From contig QNAG01000133.1 in the NCBI GenBank assembly GCA_003641415.1, positions 1 to 7,324 on the forward strand: DNA of 7,324 bases. The letters run 5' to 3'. Both the position numbers and the translations under genes were made by a program. This document shows positions 1 to 5,600 of this stretch, one piece after another. Each line of letters starts with the position of its first letter. Position 1 is the first letter of the stretch. This stretch comes from Candidatus Zixiibacteriota bacterium (GTDB taxonomy: Bacteria > Zixibacteria > MSB-5A5 > GN15 > FEB-12). The notes under the pieces are model-generated. The model was not told the origin of the DNA. It did not search any database and saw only the letters and a list, made by a program, of their open reading frames with translations.

Positions 1-633
1 AGCAATAAGTTTACCCTCAACAAAGATAAGGAGGCGGTCATACTTTCGCGCCGCTGATGGATACTGAGTAATGTGAATCTGGATCATACTCGGGTCGGCG
101 CGCCTCAATAGATGCAACTCAGCAGCCAGAGCTTCACGGCCCGGCTGGTCCAGAAAAGAATCCGGCTCGTCGAGGACAAGAATTTTTGGTTCAGACACCA
201 TCACCGAAGCGAGCGCTACGCGTTGTTTCTCTCCGCCGGATAGTTCCGATGTCAAACGTCGTTTAAGGTGAGAAATTGAGAAACGATCCAGTGTCGCTGT
301 TATGCGTTGCTCCATCTCATCTTGAGGAACACACCGATTTTCGAGGACGAAGGCTATTTCCTTTTCCACAGTAACTGCTACCATTTGATTATCTGGGTTC
401 TGGAACAGTATGCCGACATCATTACTCAAACCGTTGTCGCTACTTCCGATACTGACCGTTCCCCGGGATGGCTTAAGCAATCCAGCGACGAGTCTTGCGA
501 AGGTAGTCTTACCGGACCCATTAGCCCCCATGATACAGACAGATTCGCCGGGCTGGATATCCAGCGACAAATCAACAATGGCCGGTCCGTCCTGACCACT
601 ATAGATATATTCAACTTCGTTAAAGTGTACCAT
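1..633 (-). CDS. ECF/CbiO-type ABC transporter ATP-binding protein (partial, C-terminus beyond the left edge)
   Basis: The 211 visible residues are open to the window edge, so the gene is cut by the window and not necessarily broken. Reading from the ATG at 633 (start MVHFNEVEYIYSG) the ABC motifs appear in order: Walker A GANGSGKTT at residues 36-44, Q-loop FQNPDNQMVAVTVEKEIAF from residue 77, signature SGGEKQRVALA from 132, and Walker B LVLDEPDSFLD from 152. The Q-loop wording (NPDNQ, then VEKEIAF) is typical of the cytoplasmic ATPases of energy-coupling-factor transporters for vitamins or metals (EcfA/CbiO). These drive uptake with an EcfT membrane protein and a substrate-binding S component, neither visible here. 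The H-loop reads IHITQY, so Gln190 occupies the place of the usual switch histidine. The ATG has no clear Shine-Dalgarno, but family alignment supports it. It starts 57 nt after the gcvPB stop, with a hairpin between. The substrate cannot be told. Confidence 0.88.
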   Translation of the reverse strand, partial: MVHFNEVEYIYSGQDGPAIVDLSLDIQPGESVCIMGANGSGKTTFARLVAGLLKPSRGTVSIGSSDNGLSNDVGILFQNPDNQMVAVTVEKEIAFVLENRCVPQDEMEQRITATLDRFSISHLKRRLTSELSGGEKQRVALASVMVSEPKILVLDEPDSFLDQPGREALAAELHLLRRADPSMIQIHITQYPSAARKYDRLLIFVEGKLIA

Positions 634-638
634 AACAT

Positions 639-667
639 AAAACCGATGCCTCAAAAAATGGCATCGG
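639..667 (-). terminator. Hairpin with short U-tract between gcvPB and the ABC ATPase gene
   Basis: On the minus strand CCGATGCC (667-660) pairs perfectly with GGCATCGG (650-643) around a 9-nt loop, ATTTTTTGA, and is followed by TTTT (642-639). This fits a Rho-independent terminator for the gcvPB operon, although the U-tract is short. It ends only 5 nt before the ATPase start codon, so it may equally act as an attenuator or as a structure limiting translation of that gene. Read on the plus strand, the same hairpin is followed only by CTTAAAAT, so it is much less terminator-like in that direction. Confidence 0.6.
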
Positions 668-690
668 CTTAAAATCACAAGGGGATTGTT

Positions 691-2160
691 TTAATCTTCG
701 AAAGAGACATCCAGATTACGAGTTGCGCCTACTTCATCGAGTCGCCGCACGGGAGTGTCGTGAGGTGCAGAGGTCACAATATCCGGAGTTTCGCGCGCCT
801 CTTTAGCTATCTGTTTCATTATTTCGGCAAATCTATCCAGTGTTTCCCGGCTTTCGGTTTCTGTTGGTTCGACCATTATTGCCTCCGGCACAATCAGGGG
901 GAAATAATTGGTCGGGGGGTGTACTCCGAAATCCAGAAGGCGCTTTGAAATGTCTAATGTCCGTACACCATATTTCTTTTGAGGCATTCCGGAAACTACA
1001 AACTCATGCATGCAAGGGACATCGTACGGCAACTCATAATCCTCGCGGATAAGCTCTTTGAGGTAGTTAGCATTAAGTACCGCATTTTCACTAACGCGCC
1101 GCAGACCCTCGCCCCCAAGGGTACGAATATACGCATAGGCCCTTACCATCATAGCGAAGTTACCGTAAAAACTGTGCAACCGTCCGATAGATTTTGGCCT
1201 ATCATAGCTATAAAACAGATCTCCTTCGGCATCCTTCTCGAGTACCGGGTATGGCAAAAACGGATCCAGTTCAGCTGTGACTGCAATAGCGCCTGCTCCC
1301 GGACCACCACCACCATGAGGGGTCGATAAAGTTTTGTGTAGATTGAAGTGCATGATGTCAAATCCTACATCGCCGGGACGGAATATTCCCATGTGAGCGT
1401 TGAGATTGGCTCCGTCCATGTACAAAAGACCACCACCCTCGTGAACGATTTCAGCAATCTCTTTGATGTTAGTTTCAAAAATGCCGAGTGTGTTGGGGTT
1501 GGTCATCATCATGCCGGCCACATCGTCATCCATCACTTCGGCTACAGCTTTCGGAGAGATGATGCCCTTATCATTCGACTTTACCATAACCGTCTTAAAG
1601 CCTACTGAATTCACCGAAGCCGGGTTAGTGCCGTGAGATGAGTCAGGAATAATGATTTTAGAGCGTTGGCTCCCTTTATCAAGGTGGTAAGCATGCATGA
1701 TCAGGAGACCGGAGAATTCCCCATGGGCACCCGCTACCGGCTGTAAAGAAACTGAAGGGAATCCGGATATCTCGGCAAGGTACTTCTTCAAGTTCCACAA
1801 TAATCGTAATATCCCCGACGTGCTTTTATGAGGCGCTAATGGATGACATTCAAGGAAACCGGCAAAGGATGCGGCAACATCGTTGAGCTTGGGGTTGTAC
1901 TTCATTGTACACGATCCGAGAGGATAGAACCCTTTGTCGATGTGATGATTCTTTGTTGACAGAGAAATGAAGTGCCGCATGGCTTCTCCCTCGGTCACTT
2001 CCGGCAATGATGCTGCTTCACTCCGAAGGAATCGGGATGGAATAGCAGAGAGGATTTTCTCCTCGCTCTTATTAGTATCCGGCAGAGTGTACCCCTTACG
2101 CCCTGAAACGGATTTCTCATATATCACAATTGCATCATTCATTCGATCGCTGGTCCTCAT
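691..2160 (-). CDS. gcvPB: Glycine dehydrogenase (decarboxylating) subunit 2, P-protein beta subunit
   Basis: This is the PLP-binding half of the two-subunit P-protein. With GcvPA it decarboxylates glycine and passes the aminomethyl group to the lipoyl arm of GcvH in the cytoplasm. The length (489 aa) is normal for the family. Visible hallmarks are FYPLGSCTMKYNPK near residues 78-91, DSSHGTNPAS near 173-182 and FNLHKTLSTPHGGGGPG starting near 272. The lysine in LHKT (about residue 276) is the expected Schiff-base residue for PLP. The ATG at 2160 overlaps the TGA of the upstream selenoprotein gene as TGATG, which suggests translational coupling. A TTG one codon earlier and an ATG at 2142 (MNDAIVIYEK, with GAGGA 11 nt upstream) are alternatives. 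The function is secure. What is unusual is the separation from gcvPA by three other genes. Confidence 0.97.
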   Translation of the reverse strand: MRTSDRMNDAIVIYEKSVSGRKGYTLPDTNKSEEKILSAIPSRFLRSEAASLPEVTEGEAMRHFISLSTKNHHIDKGFYPLGSCTMKYNPKLNDVAASFAGFLECHPLAPHKSTSGILRLLWNLKKYLAEISGFPSVSLQPVAGAHGEFSGLLIMHAYHLDKGSQRSKIIIPDSSHGTNPASVNSVGFKTVMVKSNDKGIISPKAVAEVMDDDVAGMMMTNPNTLGIFETNIKEIAEIVHEGGGLLYMDGANLNAHMGIFRPGDVGFDIMHFNLHKTLSTPHGGGGPGAGAIAVTAELDPFLPYPVLEKDAEGDLFYSYDRPKSIGRLHSFYGNFAMMVRAYAYIRTLGGEGLRRVSENAVLNANYLKELIREDYELPYDVPCMHEFVVSGMPQKKYGVRTLDISKRLLDFGVHPPTNYFPLIVPEAIMVEPTETESRETLDRFAEIMKQIAKEARETPDIVTSAPHDTPVRRLDEVGATRNLDVSFED

Positions 2161-3062
2161 CAACCTTCTTTTTCTCCTTTAGAACCTTCTTTTGATTCTT
2201 CCTTTGGCTTTTCTTTATTTTCCTCACCCTTGAGATTGCTAATTTGCTTCTCTACCCATTCGACATCTTCCGATTCGGGGTAATGCTCCACAAAAGCTTC
2301 AAAGGCAGTAATTGCAGTGGCAGTATCACCTTTCCTTTTGAAGATATAGGCTCGCCAAATTTCAGATTCCTCTGCGAATGGGGTTCCTTTGAAATCTTTC
2401 ATAATCGCTTCATAATCTTTAATGGCTCCATCATAATCCTTGTTCCGATAGGGTACACTAGCCAGAGCCATACGACTTTCGCCGCTAAGCGAATCGATAG
2501 GGTCTCCAGTATCGATCACTTTTTGGAACCAACTCGAAGCTTCTTCCTGTCCCCCGCGATATTTATATTTCTCACCTATTTCAAATGCTATTTCACGGGT
2601 GAAATTGTCAGCATTTTTAGCAAGTAGATCATCCAGAGTACCAATGCCATTACTATAATCACGAAGCTTCTGAAGAAATGCTTCCGGTTTCATATAGCCC
2701 ACAACGCGATCAATTTCTTCCCCGTTTTTACGAATCATAACTGATGTAGGATAAGCGGAGATATGATATTTTTCTGTTGTTATCGAGTCAGCTTTACCAT
2801 TTATCTTTACCAAAGCCATTTCGTTAGTGAAAAAGTCAATAACCATAGAATCTACGAACACGACCGTGTCCAGTTTCTTGCACCAGGGTCAAGTGTCCGA
2901 ATAGAAATCAATCAGGATATTGCGATTATCCGTAATTGCAGACTTAGCTGAATCAATTGAAGTATAGTACAGAGCTGATGATACCGCAGTCGAATCACCG
3001 TCGGCTAAAGCCATAGATACAAACATTACTATGATTATCACTATCAGCGTTAGTTTATTCAC
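2160..3062 (-). CDS. Secreted thioredoxin-like/TPR selenoprotein with in-frame UGA (Sec58) in a UPWC motif
   Basis: Translation from the GTG at 3062 gives 300 residues if the TGA at 2889-2891 is read as selenocysteine. Residues 1-20 form a signal peptide (Lys3, hydrophobic core, cleavage after ALA), so the protein acts outside the cytoplasm. Residues about 45-140 are a thioredoxin fold: beta strand NILIDFY, redox motif SDT-U-PWC-KKLD with Sec58 and Cys61, and the cis-Pro segment SAYPTSV at Pro105. Residues about 145-270 resemble three TPR units, followed by a Lys/Glu-rich tail. Such proteins reduce or exchange disulfides; the TPR part may bind a partner. The Sec reading rests on four things: the TGA replaces the first Cys of CxxC, the frame is intact on both sides, a SECIS-like stem-loop follows, and TGG still encodes Trp two codons on. 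Starting instead at GTG 2861 would lose both the signal peptide and the active site, and that GTG has no Shine-Dalgarno. The exact substrate is unknown. Confidence 0.88.
2855..2891 (-). promoter_or_regulatory. Selenocysteine UGA codon and predicted bacterial SECIS stem-loop
   Basis: The UGA is at 2891-2889. Beginning 16 nt after it, UGGACAC (2872-2866) can pair with GUGUUCG (2861-2855), giving seven pairs including two G-U, around the four-base loop GGUC (2865-2862). Known bacterial SECIS elements lie directly 3' of the UGA inside the coding sequence, with one or two conserved guanines in the apical loop, roughly 16-37 nt from the codon. Here 23 nt separate the UGA and the loop. The loop bases GGUC also match those I recall in the apical loop of E. 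coli fdhF. SelB would bind this loop to deliver Sec-tRNA. Folding was done by eye. Confidence 0.78.
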
Positions 3063-3064
3063 GG

Positions 3065-3071
3065 CCTCTCC
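3065..3071 (-). promoter_or_regulatory. Ribosome binding site deciding the GTG start of the selenoprotein gene
   Basis: GGAGAGG is followed by CC and the GTG at 3062-3060, so GGAG lies 5 nt from the start. This strong site, together with the signal peptide that follows, shows that translation begins well upstream of the in-frame TGA. This argues against initiation downstream of it. Confidence 0.75.
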
Positions 3072-3099
3072 ATTTTCTCAATGTGCTGAGGTTTTTCTA

Positions 3100-3480
3100 T
3101 CAATCGTTGGGAGTTATAAAGTCCTCTCCTAAAACGGCTTCCAAAATAATAGCTGATTCAATATCGAACTCACGCGGCACCAGAATGACATTCCCTATAG
3201 AGCCTGATTGTCCCAACCCTGAGATAAAATCCAACCCTTTTCCGTGCGCACTAAATGATGACGAGACAATCATTGATGGAATATTATTGAAATCAAGGGC
3301 ACCCTTAGCCAGTTCGGATTTGATCTGAGAACTGACCATGCCAGCCACAACCCAACTATCATCCAGTGTGACAGCAGCCGAAACCATAGATGGCAATTCG
3401 CTAACCAAGTCTACGCCACAATCTGGGCAAACACGTATTGAGGGATTATATTCGTAGCGACAGCGTGGACAAAAAGGCAT
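3100..3480 (-). CDS. Zinc-ribbon protein with DUF2007-like C-terminal domain (second of a tandem pair)
   Basis: This is a 126-residue cytoplasmic protein with no signal peptide. The N-terminus carries a four-cysteine zinc ribbon (Cys4, Cys7, Cys18, Cys21; motifs CPRC and CPDCG). From about residue 40 a small alpha/beta domain starts with DDSWVVAGMV and ends with VILVPREFDIESAIILEAVLGE. That pattern, a strand, a helix over a short ligand-like region, then a strand and helix of LVP..E.A...L type, resembles the DUF2007 family of putative signal-transducing proteins. It is paralogous to the gene just upstream: the WVxxG opening and the LE..LG[ED] end line up. It starts with ATG, 3 nt after its neighbour's stop, with GGAG 9 nt upstream, and ends in TGA TAG. 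The function is unknown, and any link to glycine cleavage rests only on position. Confidence 0.85.
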   Translation of the reverse strand: MPFCPRCRYEYNPSIRVCPDCGVDLVSELPSMVSAAVTLDDSWVVAGMVSSQIKSELAKGALDFNNIPSMIVSSSFSAHGKGLDFISGLGQSGSIGNVILVPREFDIESAIILEAVLGEDFITPND

Positions 3481-3483
3481 TGG

Positions 3484-3825
3484 TTACTTCTCCCTCTGTT
3501 GCCAATTGTCGCCCAAGGTTATCTCTAACAATTCTTCTGCTTCGGATACACTTTCGATTGGTACCGAGATTTCAAAAGAAGCTCCCTTAGGCTCATAGAT
3601 TGGATTCAAGGGAAGACCGGCATTCCCAAAAAAACCTGACTTTGAAATAACTACCGCCTGAATACCCTTAGATTTTAACATCTCCACGGCGGAATCAGCC
3701 CACATGCGGTTTTCTATAGCGCCTATCATTACCCACTCAACATCTTTTGTAAACAACTCGAAGCCACATATGTGGCAATGTGTAGGGTTACCTTCCAATT
3801 CGCTTTTACATTTAGGACAAATCAC
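3484..3825 (-). CDS. Zinc-ribbon protein with DUF2007-like C-terminal domain (first of a tandem pair)
   Basis: This 113-residue protein has a zinc ribbon at the N-terminus (Cys3, Cys6, Cys17, Cys20; motifs CPKC and CHICG). It then has a DUF2007-like domain from about residue 30, WVMIGAIENRMWADSAVEML, with the closing strand and helix SFEISVPIESVSEAEELLE. The predicted location is the cytoplasm. The GTG start at 3825 shares its G with the TAG stop of gcvPA (TAGTG), so translation is probably coupled to gcvPA; no strong Shine-Dalgarno is needed or seen. Its paralogue follows 3 nt downstream. DUF2007 proteins are described only as putative signal-transducing proteins, so no reaction is assigned. 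A zinc-binding regulatory or scaffold role is possible but is inference. Confidence 0.85.
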   Translation of the reverse strand: MICPKCKSELEGNPTHCHICGFELFTKDVEWVMIGAIENRMWADSAVEMLKSKGIQAVVISKSGFFGNAGLPLNPIYEPKGASFEISVPIESVSEAEELLEITLGDNWQQREK

Positions 3826-5159
3826 TATTTACCAAGTTCCTTCAGCCCCTTCACCAATCTATCAATCTGGGATGTGGTTCGCTTTTCAGTCAGGGCTATG
3901 ATAAGGCAGTTTTCATGGTCGGGATACCATTGCCCGGCATCTACCCCGGCCAGAATTCCCTGTTTAGATAGTTCATTTATTATCTCTTTAGCCGGTCGGG
4001 GTGTCTTTACAGCAAATTCACGGACAAATGGTTGATCACAATAGAGTTGAAAACCATCAATCTCCTTGATTGCCGCAATTGTTTGTTGTGCTTTCTCGGC
4101 AGACAATAGAGCAACCTGCCGCAGACCAGTCTTACCCAACAAAGTCAAATAGACAGTGGCTGTTGTGGCGCAAAGAGCATGATTAGTGCAGATATTAGAG
4201 GTAGCTTTCTCTCGTCGGATATGTTGTTCTCGAGTCTGAAGCACTAGCACAAAACCGGTTTTCCCATCAACATCAGTTGTCCTACCGGAGATACGCCCCG
4301 GCATATTGCGAACAAGTTTCTTTCGAGTAGCGAAGAACCCCAACAGAGGTCCGCCAAACGACATCGGCATCCCCAGCGGTTGTCCTTCGCCAACTACAAT
4401 ATCCGCTCCGTATTCACCGGGCGTCTTTAGCAAAGCCTGTGCAATGGGATCCACAGCCATTATCAGAAGACCACCCACCTTATGAATCAGAGCTTCAATC
4501 GGTTCAATATTCTCAAGAAAACCGAAGAAATTAGGTTGCGCCACCAATACCCCGGCAGTCTTTTCATCGATAGTATTCTCTAATCTATCAAAATCTATAA
4601 CACCATCGTTTACCGGAATCGTAACCATCTCTATCTTGCGTCCAGTGAGATATGTTTCGATAACTTCCCTGAACATGGGACTCACTGTTTCCGGAATCAC
4701 TATTTTGTTGCGACGGGTAGTCTTGACAGCCAAAATGACAGCTTCAGCAGCCGCAGAAGCCCCATCATATAATGAAGCGTTAGCAGTATCCATACCTGTC
4801 AGACGGCAAATATGTGACTGAAACTCATAGGTGACCTGTAACGTACCCTGCGATACTTCCGCCTGATAAGGAGTGTACGCTGTCACAAATTCCGGGCGAC
4901 TCAAGATAGAGTTTACAGCAGCAGGGATGAAATGATCATAAACCCCACCACCGGCAAAGTTGATTAACCTTCCTACTCCTTCATTGGCTATATTTTCAAT
5001 TTCAGCCAAAAGTTCCATTTCTGAAAGGTGAGGGATATCCAAGGGCTGAGTTAGACGCAACTCAGTAGGAATTGCCATTAATAAGTCTTCAATGCTTGAG
5101 ACACCAATTCGGCTCAGCATTTTCTGACGATCATTATCAGTATTGGGAATATATGGCAT
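3825..5159 (-). CDS. gcvPA: Glycine dehydrogenase (decarboxylating) subunit 1, P-protein alpha subunit
   Basis: GcvPA is the N-terminal-half homologue of the P-protein and forms the heteromeric glycine decarboxylase with GcvPB. At 444 aa it has the usual length. Recognisable stretches are MPYIPNTDNDRQKML at the start, FAGGGVYDHFIPAAV near residues 68-82, TAYTPYQAEVSQGTLQ near 94-109, NASLYDGASAAAEA near 126-139, and the glycine-rich GMPMSFGGPLLGF followed by R.MPGR.SG (about 262-291). The QTREQHIRREKATSNICTN motif starts near residue 307 and is a strong family marker. The PLP lysine belongs to GcvPB, so its absence here is normal. The ATG lies 39 nt after gcvH with a modest AGAGAA Shine-Dalgarno. 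The gene ends in TAG overlapping the next GTG. The assignment is secure. Confidence 0.97.
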   Translation of the reverse strand: MPYIPNTDNDRQKMLSRIGVSSIEDLLMAIPTELRLTQPLDIPHLSEMELLAEIENIANEGVGRLINFAGGGVYDHFIPAAVNSILSRPEFVTAYTPYQAEVSQGTLQVTYEFQSHICRLTGMDTANASLYDGASAAAEAVILAVKTTRRNKIVIPETVSPMFREVIETYLTGRKIEMVTIPVNDGVIDFDRLENTIDEKTAGVLVAQPNFFGFLENIEPIEALIHKVGGLLIMAVDPIAQALLKTPGEYGADIVVGEGQPLGMPMSFGGPLLGFFATRKKLVRNMPGRISGRTTDVDGKTGFVLVLQTREQHIRREKATSNICTNHALCATTATVYLTLLGKTGLRQVALLSAEKAQQTIAAIKEIDGFQLYCDQPFVREFAVKTPRPAKEIINELSKQGILAGVDAGQWYPDHENCLIIALTEKRTTSQIDRLVKGLKELGK

Positions 5160-5198
5160 AAGTTCTCTGTAAAAACCAGGTTGATAAAAATTATTTCG

Positions 5199-5579
5199 TT
5201 AGCCGAAAATTAGTTTTTTGTATGCCTCAGCATCAAGCAACTTTTCCAACTCTGAAGGATCGGACATTTCGATCTTAATCATCCAGCCGGCGCCATAGGG
5301 TTCCTTAGTCACAATTTCAGGGTCATCCTCCAAGGTAGTATTCACTTCAACTACTTTCCCGGAAACCGGAGCAAACAGATCGGAAGCTGCTTTGACAGTT
5401 TCGATTACACCAAATGCCTCACCAGCCGTTACTTCGTCTCCCACAGCAGGAAGCTCAACAAAGGTAATATCGCTGAGCTCTTCTGCAGCATGATCAGTTA
5501 CACCAATAGTGGCTATATTGCCTTCAATTCCTATCCATTCGTGTTCGTCCGTGTACTTAAGTTCTGCAGGTACGTTCAC
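5199..5579 (-). CDS. gcvH: Glycine cleavage system H protein (lipoyl carrier)
   Basis: GcvH carries the aminomethyl group between P-, T- and L-proteins on a lipoylated lysine. The motif VIETVKAASDLFAP holds that lysine as Lys63. The rest follows the family: YTDEHEWI near the start, IGVTDHAAEELSDI near 25-38, and PYGAGWMIKI near the end. I chose the GTG at 5579 rather than the ATG at 5591. GGAGG sits 5 nt before the GTG, and the resulting N-terminus MNVPAELKYTDEHEW is what GcvH proteins normally have, giving 126 aa. The ATG would add four residues (MEAQ) and has no good Shine-Dalgarno. The gene follows accC closely and precedes gcvPA, in keeping with an H-P operon. gcvT is not in the window. 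Confidence 0.96.
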   Translation of the reverse strand: MNVPAELKYTDEHEWIGIEGNIATIGVTDHAAEELSDITFVELPAVGDEVTAGEAFGVIETVKAASDLFAPVSGKVVEVNTTLEDDPEIVTKEPYGAGWMIKIEMSDPSELEKLLDAEAYKKLIFG

Positions 5580-5584
5580 CTGAG

Positions 5585-5589
5585 CCTCC
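5585..5589 (-). promoter_or_regulatory. Ribosome binding site deciding the gcvH start
   Basis: GGAGG (5589-5585) is followed by CTCAG and GTG. It overlaps the in-frame ATG at 5591, which favours the GTG at 5579 as the real initiator. Confidence 0.7.
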
Positions 5590-5600
5590 ATACTTACTTG

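Noticed and set aside
307..672. Plus-strand open frame of 121 codons
   Set aside because: It lies antisense to the ABC ATPase, whose Walker and signature motifs are unambiguous. Its translation shows no family pattern.
979..1329. Plus-strand open frame of 116 codons
   Set aside because: It lies antisense to the well-conserved gcvPB; low-complexity, patternless translation.
2160..2861. Shorter CDS starting at GTG 2861
   Set aside because: It lacks a Shine-Dalgarno, starts inside the thioredoxin fold, and discards the signal peptide and active site that are clearly encoded upstream in the same frame.
2889..2891. In-frame TGA as a pseudogene mutation, or UGA reassigned to Trp or Gly
   Set aside because: The frame is intact over 300 codons. 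The TGA falls exactly on a catalytic Cys position and a SECIS-like hairpin follows. TGG encodes Trp two codons later, and TGA is used as a normal stop by this gene (2160-2162) and by the second zinc-ribbon gene (3100-3102).
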